12,574 bases of DNA from JAHCIE01 sp034431435. Lineage in GTDB: Bacteria > Chloroflexota > Anaerolineae > Epilineales > JAHCIE01. The stretch spans positions 1 through 12,574 of the forward strand of contig DAOUDG010000006.1 in the NCBI GenBank assembly GCA_034431435.1, read 5' to 3'. The stretch's first letter is position 1; every line of letters starts with the position of its first letter. The notes below the pieces were generated by a model. The model saw nothing but the letters and a program-made list of their open reading frames with translations. It made no database searches and was not told the origin of the DNA. The position numbers were made by a program, and so were the translations under genes. Positions 1 to 6,916 of the stretch are shown in pieces.

Positions 1-230
1 ACATTGTTCTCAGGCACACGGACGACTGGCGTCATGCCGGTCACGTGGCAGGCCCGCACAAGATCCGCGCAGGACTCGCGCCCGATGATGCCGTGTTCTG
101 CGTCGATAAACACCCACTCGAAGCCGAGATGTCCGAAAAACTCGACCAGGTCAGGACATGCCCACTGCAGGTATATCCCATACACGGCTTGTCCGTCGGC
201 CATCTTCTGCTTGATCCGGTTCTCCAACAT
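1..230 (-). CDS. HpcH/HpaI-family aldolase, N-terminal part (runs off window edge)
   Basis: Only the first 76 residues lie in the window; the 3' end is beyond base 1. The translation from ATG at 230 begins MLENRIKQKMADGQAVYGIY and contains FIDAEHG (residues 41-47) and PVVRVPENN (68-76). These are family hallmarks of the HpcH/HpaI class II aldolases, which cleave 2-keto-3-deoxy sugar acids or 4-hydroxy-2-oxo acids to pyruvate and an aldehyde using a divalent metal. D43 and H46 align with the Asp-His catalytic dyad of HpaI, and R71 with its pyruvate-binding Arg; these equivalences come from family knowledge, not an alignment. A good ribosome site (GGGAGG, four bases before ATG) fixes the start. 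It lies 46 bp behind the binding-protein gene on the same strand, so it is probably the next gene of that operon. The substrate cannot be told; citrate-lyase-beta-like relatives are the alternative. Confidence 0.85.
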   Translation of the reverse strand, partial: MLENRIKQKMADGQAVYGIYLQWACPDLVEFFGHLGFEWVFIDAEHGIIGRESCADLVRACHVTGMTPVVRVPENN

Positions 231-276
231 GCAGCCTCCCGACGGGATACCCACGGCTTCGGCGCGGTGTAGCGCG

Positions 277-1989
277 CTATTTCTTGCCCTCGATGGACAC
301 GTTCGCCCAGGGACGCACAATGTCCCAATCGAACTGCACGTTGACGTCCAGATTCTTGACATAGTCGCGCTTGGCCATGATCGCGTTCTTGTTGTACAGC
401 GGAATATGGACGACCTGCTGCATCATCGTGCGCACGATATCGCGGTAGATCTGGGTGCGCTCGTCGCGACTCGTGCTCTGCTGCGCCTTCTTGATCTGTT
501 CCTCCCACTGCGCATCATCCTTGAACTGGCCGATGTTGAGGTAGCGTCCGTGGGCGCCTTCCTTGCCGAACAGCCAACGGACATTGGCGTCTGGGTCGGG
601 CACGGCAGGCGTTGTCCCCAGGAAGTAGATAACATTCTGGTTCGGCCACTGCTGGGTGGGGATGTAGGCGGGGAAGTCGACACGCTGAATTTCGGCGTTG
701 ACTCCAGCCGTCTTGAGGTTGGTGAGCATGACTTCGGCAATCCGGATGCGCGCGTCGTCCGGCGGCGGTGCGACAATGACCTTGTAGTCTGGCGCCATGA
801 CGCCCTCGTCCACGAGTTGCTTGAAGAGGGCTTTCGCCTTGTCCATGTCGGGCTTGAGAGCGATGCTCTTCAGGTATTCTGTGTCCTGCGGCCAGAGACC
901 GGGCGGTACGGTGCCGTAGGCGCGTGACGCAATCTCGGCTGGAAAGATGGCCTTGATGGTGGCATCGAAGTCGGTCGCGTGGTAGACCGCCTGGCGGAAG
1001 CGAAGGTCAGTGAACGGTGGCCCTACCATCCGGAAGCCGGCGAAGAAGTAACTGAAGCCTGTCTTCGTGAGTAACTGCACACCCCGGTTGGCAGCAGCTT
1101 CGATCTGCTTGAGGTTCTGGCCGACCACGTCGGTGATGACATCAACATCGCCCGCGAGCAGATTCGCCACGGCGACAGCGTTTTCCGGGATAGGCCGCAC
1201 GACGATTGTCGCGAGGTTGGGCTTTGTCAGCCAATAGTCGCTAAAGCCCTGCAGGGTGACGTGGTCGTTGGTCACCCACTCAACCAGCTTGAACGGGCCA
1301 GCGCCGATGGGCTTCTTGCCAAACTCGACATCTCCCACCTTCTCCACGACCGCCTTGGGGACAATATGCTGGGCGCCCATGGCGGCGGCGAAAGGCGCAT
1401 AGGCAAACTTGAGCTTGACCTCCACCGTGTAGTCGTCAATCTTCTTGTAGGAGTCGATCATCTCGATCTTCTCCTTCTTGCGGCCTTCGGGGAACTTGTT
1501 CGCCAGAATCCGCTCGATGGTAAATATGACGTCGTCGGCCTTGACCTCGCTGCCGTCATGGAACTTGACGCTCTTGCGGAGCTTGAAGGTGTAGGTCAGC
1601 CCGTCCGGACTGACGCTCCACGATTCGGCAATAGCCGGCTGGATCTCAAATTTCGGGTCGAGGCGCAGTAGCGTCTCGTGGATCTGGCTATAGACAAACT
1701 GGGAGTCGGCGTCATTAACTTGCAGCGGATCCAGGTTAGAGATGTCCTTCGCGCCGGCAATGACGAGCTTCTGCTCCCCGGCTGGGGCGGCGGGTGCTGC
1801 GGGCACAGCCGCCTTGGGCGCAGCCGGCGCCTGCCCAGGCGCCGGCTGCGCCGCACACGCCGCCAGGAACGAACTGATGCTCGGCAGGGTCATGCCCAGG
1901 ACCAGGGCCATCTTGACAAACTGACGACGAGTCAGCTTGCCCTCTACATATTCGCTTTGCAACTCGCTGAGCTTCTCCTCGGTGCGCAT
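277..1989 (-). CDS. ABC transporter substrate-binding lipoprotein, peptide/DppA-OppA family (SBP_bac_5)
   Basis: This 570-residue protein should capture a peptide-like solute outside the membrane and hand it to a Dpp/Opp-type permease. The start at 1989 is chosen over an upstream in-frame one at 2181 because GGGAGGAG lies just before it and the longer version would run into the preceding gene. The N-terminus has a twin-arginine motif (TRRQFVK, residues 20-26), a hydrophobic stretch and a lipobox LAAC ending at C45. It therefore looks like a Tat-exported lipoprotein, followed by an Ala/Pro-rich linker (46-70). The fold then begins with KLVIAG and carries the family signature around AESWSVSPDGLTYTFKLR and VKFHDGSEVKADDV. 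It follows the glutamyltranspeptidase gene by 13 bp, which suggests co-transcription. The linker DNA holds a perfect 17-bp inverted repeat (separate entry). The ligand is unknown; the neighbours suggest small peptides or gamma-glutamyl compounds. Confidence 0.93.
   Translation of the reverse strand: MRTEEKLSELQSEYVEGKLTRRQFVKMALVLGMTLPSISSFLAACAAQPAPGQAPAAPKAAVPAAPAAPAGEQKLVIAGAKDISNLDPLQVNDADSQFVYSQIHETLLRLDPKFEIQPAIAESWSVSPDGLTYTFKLRKSVKFHDGSEVKADDVIFTIERILANKFPEGRKKEKIEMIDSYKKIDDYTVEVKLKFAYAPFAAAMGAQHIVPKAVVEKVGDVEFGKKPIGAGPFKLVEWVTNDHVTLQGFSDYWLTKPNLATIVVRPIPENAVAVANLLAGDVDVITDVVGQNLKQIEAAANRGVQLLTKTGFSYFFAGFRMVGPPFTDLRFRQAVYHATDFDATIKAIFPAEIASRAYGTVPPGLWPQDTEYLKSIALKPDMDKAKALFKQLVDEGVMAPDYKVIVAPPPDDARIRIAEVMLTNLKTAGVNAEIQRVDFPAYIPTQQWPNQNVIYFLGTTPAVPDPDANVRWLFGKEGAHGRYLNIGQFKDDAQWEEQIKKAQQSTSRDERTQIYRDIVRTMMQQVVHIPLYNKNAIMAKRDYVKNLDVNVQFDWDIVRPWANVSIEGKK
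1817..1852 (-). repeat. Perfect 17-bp inverted repeat inside the lipoprotein linker
   Basis: Bases 1817-1833 and 1836-1852 are exact reverse complements separated by two bases. In the mRNA this would be a very stable GC-rich hairpin. It begins just after the codon of the lipobox cysteine (1855-1857) and encodes part of the Ala/Pro/Gln linker. It may be a chance product of GC-rich linker codons, a small palindromic repeat that landed in a tolerant spot, or a translational pause site after the signal peptide; the sequence does not decide. Confidence 0.85.
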
Positions 1990-2002
1990 CTCTCCTCCCG
2001 TG

Positions 2003-3661
2003 TTAGTTCTCAGTCGGATGGATTGGGCGATCTTGATGACCGAGCGATGCCGACGTGTGATAGCCCACGCCCCGTCCGCCGCGTGGGTCGGGACCGGCCT
2101 CCAGCTCGCCATCGGGAAGGACACGGATCGCCTGGACGCGCGCTTGATAGGCGCTGCGCGCCACCGTGTTACCAATGGCACGGAGACGGTCGGATAGGGC
2201 CTCCGTAAACTGTGGCTCCAAGATAATCAACTGCCGTTCCTCGCTATGAAAGCGTGGGGCTGACACGGCGCTGCCCATGTCCATGCCGTGATCGATCACG
2301 TTGACCAGCGCTTGCATACAGGCTGTAACGATGCGACTACCTCCGGGCGCGCCGATGGCGATGTACGGTGCGCCCGCCTTGAAGACGATCGTCGCCTGGC
2401 TGCCACCCATACGCTTGCCCGGCGCGATAGAGTTGTACTGCCCCGGAATGGGGTTGTAGTGACCCAGGAAGTTATTGTAGAGAAAGCCCAGGCCGGAGGT
2501 GATCACACCCGATCCAGCCACCGAGCCGATCGAGTGGTTGAAGCAGGCGATGTTGTGGTCGGCATCTATGCACGTAAGGTGCGTAGTGCCCGCGCTGACT
2601 ACGCCCCCACCTACCACAATACGGTCACCGCCGCGGATGCGCCCTGCCCAGTAGGCCGCTCGCTCGCGGCTGATGGTCGCCTGTTCGACAGGCTCGGCCG
2701 CTTCCGCGTCGACTCCATTCAGCGCAATGCAGTCTGCGAACGATGCGCGCTGGACCTGGGCGACCAGGTCGATGTATTCGGCCGTGTTGTGGCCCAGCGC
2801 AACCAGGTCAAAATGTTCAAGGATATGGAGGAGCTCGATCAACTGGGGGCCTGTACTGGGCGCGCGCGCAGACGTAACTTCTAGCCCTCGATAGTGGCCG
2901 CAAAGGACCGCCTCGTCCTGGGTAGCATAGTCCCGCAGATCATCCGAGGTAATGAACCCGTCGTGCCGGCTGAAATCGGCGGCGATGAGGTGCGCGATCT
3001 CGCCAGTGTAAAAATCCTCCGCGCCCGCGTGCGCCAGCCTCTCGAGTGTCCGCGCCATGTCGGCCTGTACCAGCCGGTCGCCAACCCCGTATGCGCGGCC
3101 ATCGGGCTTACGGTAGATTTGGGCGGCGTCCGGTGTCGCGGCCAGCTTGGTGGCGAGGTCGGGATAGCCAGGGCGTGCGGCTGTTCGCTGCCAGAATGCC
3201 GCGATATACGGGTAGACCTCGAAGCCATCGCGTGCGAGGCGAATGGCCGGAGTCAGCAACTCTGCCCATGTCAGTCGCCCGCTACCATAGCGTTGGTAGG
3301 CATCCTGGCAGCAACGCACGAAGCCCGGGGTCATGACCGATTGATGTCCGACCTGGTTGGCCTCGCTGCGTAGGATGTAGCGACCTACGGTTTCGGCCCG
3401 CCCCGCGCACTCAGTCGCCCAGCCAGCTGGCACGGGGCGCGAGCCAATACTGGCCTCGCCATTAAGGACAACTCTCCTGCGCTGTGTGGCGGCGTAGTGG
3501 TACAATAGCCCGCTGCCACCGATGCCGCAGAGAAGCGGGTTGCTGACGCCCTGAACGAACGCCGCGGCGACGGCCGCATCGATAGCGTTCCCGCCGGCGG
3601 CGAGCATATCCCGCCCGGCGACTGCCGCGAGAGGCTCCGGACAAACGATCATGCCGGCCAT
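2003..3661 (-). CDS. Gamma-glutamyltranspeptidase family protein
   Basis: The predicted enzyme hydrolyses or transfers gamma-glutamyl groups, as in glutathione breakdown; it is an N-terminal nucleophile hydrolase made as a precursor that cuts itself. The ATG at 3661 (552 residues) has GGAG five bases upstream; a TTG directly before it (3664) is a less likely start. The N-terminal domain starts at once with AGRDMLAAGGNAIDAAVAAAF, typical of the family. The junction THLTCID (residues 360-366, counting from the TTG) supplies the presumed nucleophile Thr, and GSGVITSGLGFLYNN, PGKRMGGSQATIVF and GAPGGSR are conserved C-terminal elements. No signal peptide is seen, unlike the periplasmic E. coli enzyme, so it is probably cytoplasmic. 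It sits between a permease gene and a binding-protein gene, which suggests it processes the imported solute. Related acylases share the fold, so the true substrate is uncertain. Confidence 0.92.
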   Translation of the reverse strand: MAGMIVCPEPLAAVAGRDMLAAGGNAIDAAVAAAFVQGVSNPLLCGIGGSGLLYHYAATQRRRVVLNGEASIGSRPVPAGWATECAGRAETVGRYILRSEANQVGHQSVMTPGFVRCCQDAYQRYGSGRLTWAELLTPAIRLARDGFEVYPYIAAFWQRTAARPGYPDLATKLAATPDAAQIYRKPDGRAYGVGDRLVQADMARTLERLAHAGAEDFYTGEIAHLIAADFSRHDGFITSDDLRDYATQDEAVLCGHYRGLEVTSARAPSTGPQLIELLHILEHFDLVALGHNTAEYIDLVAQVQRASFADCIALNGVDAEAAEPVEQATISRERAAYWAGRIRGGDRIVVGGGVVSAGTTHLTCIDADHNIACFNHSIGSVAGSGVITSGLGFLYNNFLGHYNPIPGQYNSIAPGKRMGGSQATIVFKAGAPYIAIGAPGGSRIVTACMQALVNVIDHGMDMGSAVSAPRFHSEERQLIILEPQFTEALSDRLRAIGNTVARSAYQARVQAIRVLPDGELEAGPDPRGGRGVGYHTSASLGHQDRPIHPTEN

Positions 3662-3707
3662 CAACTCTCCATTCGTAGTCGCACTGCGCTCAGAGCATAT
3701 TTCTGCT

Positions 3708-3730
3708 TGTCGCTATGTTTAGTAGCGACA
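3708..3730. repeat. 8-bp perfect hairpin between permease and glutamyltranspeptidase genes
   Basis: TGTCGCTA (3708-3715) and TAGCGACA (3723-3730) are exact reverse complements around a 7-base loop. They lie in the 91-bp gap between the two genes. No T-run follows on either strand, so I do not call it an intrinsic terminator. It could protect or process the mRNA, or be a regulator site. Confidence 0.55.
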
Positions 3731-3752
3731 GCACTCAGATGATTGCCTTGTC

Positions 3753-4649
3753 CTATTGTTGCGTACGTGGATCCAACGCGTCGCGAAGGCCGTCGCCCAT
3801 GAAGTTGAAGCCGATAACGACCAACGAGATAGCGAGGCCCGGGAAGATGGCTGTCCATGGCGCGACAACGAGGTTGTTCCGGGCGCTCGTCAACATCAGC
3901 CCCCAGTCAGGCGTTGGCGGTTGGATTCCCACTCCGAGGAAACTCAAGCCCGCCAGTGCGGTGATGATGGTACCAAGATCGAGCGTTGCAAAGATGATGA
4001 CAGGCGCGATGCTATTCGGAAGAATGTGCCGGCCCAGGATAGCTGCCCTCGATGTCCCGACCGAGTGCGCGGCGTCAACGTACTCGCGCCCCTGAATGCT
4101 CAGGACCGACCCGCGTATCAGCCGTGCGTAGCGGGGAACGCGCGTGATCGCCAGTACGAACACCACGGTAGATAGTCGGGGCCCGAGAAACGCCACCAGG
4201 GCGAGACCCAAAGCGAACGCCGGGAACGCAAGGAGGACATCCATGACGCGCATCACAGCCAGGTCGAATACGCCACCCGAATAGGCCGCGATCGCGCCGA
4301 TGGCGACTCCCATCACAAGGGCAAGCGCCACCGTCACCAGGGTCAAGCTCATGTCATAGCGCGCGCCCCAGATCATCCGACTCCACACGTCTCGGCCTAG
4401 TTCGTCGGTACCGAGCCAGTGCTCGCGGTTCGGTTCCATGAAGCTAGCCTCGAGCTTCAGCTGCATCGGGTCGTAAGGCGCGACGACGGGTGCAGCAATA
4501 CCCAGGAAGCCGAACAGCAGGACGATGCCAAGCCCGATGACCGACAGCTGGTTGCGGCCAAAGCGGTGCATCGCATCACGCCACAGATTGCGCGGCTGCG
4601 ATCTGGTCTGGCTGACACCAATGGGCAGACGTTGGGCGAAATCGGCCAT
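3753..4649 (-). CDS. ABC transporter permease, DppC/OppC type
   Basis: This 298-residue integral membrane protein should form half of the membrane channel of a peptide-type ABC importer. The cytoplasmic N-terminus (1-33) is followed by a first membrane helix (about 34-57) and then the DppC/OppC signature HWLGTDELGRDVWSR (77-91). Further hydrophobic segments lie at about 101-122, 137-156, 160-170, 213-240 and 264-286. The EAA loop that contacts the ATPase is EYVDAAHSVGTSRAAILGRH (189-208), followed by ILPN. Length matches the family. It begins 41 bp after the gntR gene on the same strand. The ribosome site is weak (an AGGA about 13 bases up), so the start could lie slightly elsewhere. Its usual partner DppB and the ATPases are absent from the window. 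Confidence 0.93.
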   Translation of the reverse strand: MADFAQRLPIGVSQTRSQPRNLWRDAMHRFGRNQLSVIGLGIVLLFGFLGIAAPVVAPYDPMQLKLEASFMEPNREHWLGTDELGRDVWSRMIWGARYDMSLTLVTVALALVMGVAIGAIAAYSGGVFDLAVMRVMDVLLAFPAFALGLALVAFLGPRLSTVVFVLAITRVPRYARLIRGSVLSIQGREYVDAAHSVGTSRAAILGRHILPNSIAPVIIFATLDLGTIITALAGLSFLGVGIQPPTPDWGLMLTSARNNLVVAPWTAIFPGLAISLVVIGFNFMGDGLRDALDPRTQQ

Positions 4650-4690
4650 AAACGATCGATCCTGTCCGCCGCCACAGGGTTGCTGAATGC

Positions 4691-5461
4691 CTATGCAATC
4701 TCAGAGGATCTGAGGTCAACGGGATTGTCACGTCCAGGGAACGTGAGGTCTCGCTTATGGAGAAAGGATTGGGTGTGGGCGAGCATCGCAAGCGTCGCCT
4801 GCGCGTGGTCGCGTGCGCGAATAGCGTCGACAATCGCCTGATGGGACTGGATAGCGCGCATCGTCCGGTCAGGGTCAGTGCGATGGAGTAAGCCGGGGTT
4901 GTAGTAGACGATCAGCTGCGAAGTCGCGATAGTAATCTGACTCATGTCTTGCAGGAGATCATTGTGGGTGGCCTGCAGCAGGGCCTGGTGGAAAAGGAGG
5001 TCTTCTCTGAAAGTGCTGGCTCCCGTGACTGCTTTTTCTTGCATCTGGTCAATCACAGCCTGGAGGCCCGCCAGGTCCTCCTCGGTCGCCTGCTCAACGA
5101 CGACGGCCATAGCGCCTACTTCGAGGGCAAAACACGTCTCATAGACATAAGCGGGGTCCGAGTAGAACGCTGGCGGGAGAGCCAGCTCAGCCTCCAGCCG
5201 AGCGCGGTTGTAGCTCTGGACGAACGCGCCGCGCCCGTGCTCCTTGGCGATGATGCCCTTGCCAACGAGAATGCCAAGCGCCTCACGGATTACCCGGTGA
5301 CTCACGCCGAGGGTCGCCGCCAGGTCCCGCTCAGAGGGTAGTTGCGTGCCCGCGCTAAGGTTCTCGAGGAAGATGAGGCGGCTGATAATCACCGCAATTT
5401 TCTCCCCGAGCGAGACCCTTTCGATTGGGCCAAGCAGACTCAGCGAACCACTCAGCGCCAT
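4691..5461 (-). CDS. GntR-family transcriptional regulator, FadR/FCD subfamily
   Basis: This 256-residue DNA-binding protein has a winged helix-turn-helix with the core LPSERDLAATLGVSHRVIRE (41-60) and GRGAFV (76-81). The all-helical FCD effector domain covers about 105-235. Its probable metal-binding residues are present: D154 and H158 in REDLLFHQ, H207 in SHQAIVDAI, and H229 in MLAHTQ. Regulators of this class usually sense an organic acid and repress the next operon. GGAG six bases before the ATG supports the start. It is the first gene of the leftward operon and lies behind a strong promoter with an overlapping palindrome, so repression of itself and of the transport/catabolic genes is likely. 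The ligand is unknown; a hydroxy- or keto-acid linked to the downstream aldolase would fit. Confidence 0.93.
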   Translation of the reverse strand: MALSGSLSLLGPIERVSLGEKIAVIISRLIFLENLSAGTQLPSERDLAATLGVSHRVIREALGILVGKGIIAKEHGRGAFVQSYNRARLEAELALPPAFYSDPAYVYETCFALEVGAMAVVVEQATEEDLAGLQAVIDQMQEKAVTGASTFREDLLFHQALLQATHNDLLQDMSQITIATSQLIVYYNPGLLHRTDPDRTMRAIQSHQAIVDAIRARDHAQATLAMLAHTQSFLHKRDLTFPGRDNPVDLRSSEIA

Positions 5462-5528
5462 AGTACGCTCCGGCTACACGGGGGGCGGATTCAGCCACAG
5501 AGAGCAGAGTCATTGTACGAAAGAGTAG

Positions 5529-5553
5529 TACTGTTGACATCATGATAACAGTA
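5529..5553. promoter_or_regulatory. 25-bp palindrome, candidate operator of the GntR regulator
   Basis: The outer arms TACTGTT (5529-5535) and AACAGTA (5547-5553) are exact reverse complements, and the inner CAT/ATG also match, giving 10 of 12 paired positions around a central C. It covers the end of the -10 box and the expected transcription start, the classic place for a repressor to block RNA polymerase. That the neighbouring GntR protein binds it is inference. Confidence 0.65.
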
Positions 5554-5578
5554 TACCACGCTCGGATGGGGTTGTCAA
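5550..5578 (-). promoter_or_regulatory. Sigma70-type promoter for the gntR-permease-ggt operon
   Basis: Read on the minus strand, TTGACA (5573-5578) and TATACT (5550-5555) are separated by exactly 17 bases; both boxes match or nearly match the consensus. Transcription would start near 5543, leaving a leader of about 80 bases before gntR. The upstream edge of the -35 box lies only 18 bp from the end of the insertion sequence. Confidence 0.75.
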
Positions 5579-5596
5579 GGCCTGGCTAGGGCTATC

Positions 5597-5614
5597 CAGG
5601 GTTCTTTCAAAGTC
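5597..5614. repeat. Left terminal inverted repeat of the ISAs1-family element
   Basis: CAGGGTTCTTTCAAAGTC is the exact reverse complement of 6897-6914. The transposase stop codon (5613-5615) overlaps its inner end. Confidence 0.93.
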
Positions 5615-6794
5615 AGGTGGCAGGACAGGCGCCGATGAGACGGAAGGCCTTGACGACCGATGAGCCATAGTACCGTAGGGCAGCAGCGATGGACGAGCAG
5701 CCCTCGGCACGCAAGAGGGCCAGGAGAGCGTTGCGCAGCGAGGCGAGCACCTCGGGGGCATGACCGACATGGACCTGACCTTGGTCCTCGGCCAGGGTCA
5801 CATCTCGCACATAGTGGGAGCGGTTCTCGATGGTCCAATGCGCGCGCCACAACTGCTCCAACTGCTGGGGCGTGGCTTCGGCGGCAGTCAAACTGGTCAC
5901 ACCATAGGTAGTCTCGACACTGACCTTGCCTGTCTTGAGGTCGCGGCGGTGACAGGTGCGGCGCAAGACTTGCGCCGCGTGGGGCCAGGGCAGGTCAGGG
6001 GCGATATCGGCCCGACTGAGGAGGGTGCGGACCTCCAGCCGACCATGACCTTTGTCGACGGTCTGCGCTTGGCGGATCGGGATGGGGCCGTCGCAGGGGA
6101 GCCAGGCCAGCGACGGGGGCGGGTCGAACCACGCCTGCCGGTGTTCGTAGAGGTCGCGATGGTTGCGCTTGATGAGCATCAGATAGTGGCCGTGCTGGTC
6201 GATGATCTGCTGGGCCAAGGCGCGATGGCTCAGCCCCGCGTCGAAGGTGGTGACGGTGCTTTGTAAGTCACGCGCGGCCAGCAAGGGCGGGGTCGCCGTC
6301 TGTTCGCCCCGTCGCGATGCCACCCGCCCTTGGCAAAGGGTGATCCCATCGCCGTGACGGACCAGGCTGACCAGCCGCACTGACTGACCGTGGGCGCTGG
6401 CCCCTCGCACCACCTTGCCATCCACGGCCTGGCCCTGCACCATCTGCCCCGTTCCCAGCGTCAGGCGCCCCACGGTCGGGTCGAGATGGGCTAAGGCGGC
6501 GTTGTAGGCGCTGAGGCAGCGGTCCACAGCGTCCCCATCGACCTGCTGGACCGCCCGATACAAGGTCGAGGCACTCGGCAGCCGCTTCACCTCCAGCCCC
6601 AGGAGATCGATGATCGCCTGGGCGTGCAGCGCCGCCCAGTGGGCCATCGCCCACACGCTTGGCTGGCCGCTGGCTAAGGCCGCCGCGATCAAGGCCAGCA
6701 ACACGGGCCAGGGGTAGCGCTGGCCCCGTCGCTGGCGCGGGTCGGGCACCGCCTGCAAGGCCGCGTAGAGTGTGCTATACTGAGGGCCGTCCAT
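5613..6794 (-). CDS. ISAs1-family transposase
   Basis: This is a DDE transposase of 393 residues, a normal length for the family. The N-terminal DDE_Tnp_1-associated domain includes VPDPRQRRGQRYPW (16-29) and SASTLYRAVQQVD (74-86). Catalytic acids are D125 (AVDGKVVRG), D185 (TTFDAGLSH) and E323 in HWTIENRSHYVRDVTLAED (319-337). GGAGG nine bases before the ATG supports the start. There is no frameshift or internal stop, so it could still be active. The start codon sits inside a 9-bp inverted repeat in the IS leader (separate entry). Confidence 0.95.
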   Translation of the reverse strand: MDGPQYSTLYAALQAVPDPRQRRGQRYPWPVLLALIAAALASGQPSVWAMAHWAALHAQAIIDLLGLEVKRLPSASTLYRAVQQVDGDAVDRCLSAYNAALAHLDPTVGRLTLGTGQMVQGQAVDGKVVRGASAHGQSVRLVSLVRHGDGITLCQGRVASRRGEQTATPPLLAARDLQSTVTTFDAGLSHRALAQQIIDQHGHYLMLIKRNHRDLYEHRQAWFDPPPSLAWLPCDGPIPIRQAQTVDKGHGRLEVRTLLSRADIAPDLPWPHAAQVLRRTCHRRDLKTGKVSVETTYGVTSLTAAEATPQQLEQLWRAHWTIENRSHYVRDVTLAEDQGQVHVGHAPEVLASLRNALLALLRAEGCSSIAAALRYYGSSVVKAFRLIGACPAT

Positions 6795-6840
6795 GAGATG
6801 CAGCCTCCGCTGTGGTAGGTGGTGGCATTGTATCTCATGG
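6791..6840. repeat. Inverted repeat enclosing the transposase start codon
   Basis: CCATGAGAT (6791-6799) and ATCTCATGG (6832-6840) are exact reverse complements. Pairing in the mRNA would bury the transposase ATG (6792-6794) and could loop out its ribosome site. Several insertion sequences use such structures to stop translation from read-through transcripts; that role here is inference. Confidence 0.5.
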
Positions 6841-6896
6841 ACCTCCTGTTGGCGACCCCCACTCTCCTCTACCGCCTCGTCCGCTGCTAGCTACCC

Positions 6897-6914
6897 GACT
6901 TTGAAAGAACCCTG
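6897..6914. repeat. Right terminal inverted repeat of the ISAs1-family element
   Basis: GACTTTGAAAGAACCCTG is the exact reverse complement of 5597-5614. A TGA at 6902-6904, in the pglX frame, prevents fusion from further upstream. Confidence 0.93.
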
Positions 6915-6916
6915 CC

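Larger units (their letters stand above)
5597..6914 (-). mobile_element. Complete ISAs1-family insertion sequence (1318 bp)
   Basis: The element is bounded by perfect 18-bp inverted repeats (5597-5614 and 6897-6914) and carries a single full-length transposase gene reading leftward, which fits the ISAs1 family in size and layout. ISAs1 elements normally duplicate 8-10 bp of target. Here the flanking 8-mers are GGGCTATC on the left and CCCTCTCG on the right, so no duplication is seen. The left flank is an operon promoter and the right flank is inside pglX, so the element marks a deletion, inversion, recombination between copies, or an assembly join. Confidence 0.92.

Noticed and set aside
4..927. 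Long plus-strand open frame at the left edge
   Set aside because: It is the antisense shadow of the binding-protein gene and the aldolase start; its product has no recognisable domain and skewed composition.
1990..2181. Longer N-terminus for the substrate-binding protein (start at 2181)
   Set aside because: The extra 64 residues overlap the glutamyltranspeptidase gene, lack a ribosome site, and would bury the Tat lipoprotein signal inside the protein.
3708..3730. Intrinsic terminator after the permease gene
   Set aside because: The stem is good, but no T-run follows on either strand, and the genes on both sides read the same way as one operon.
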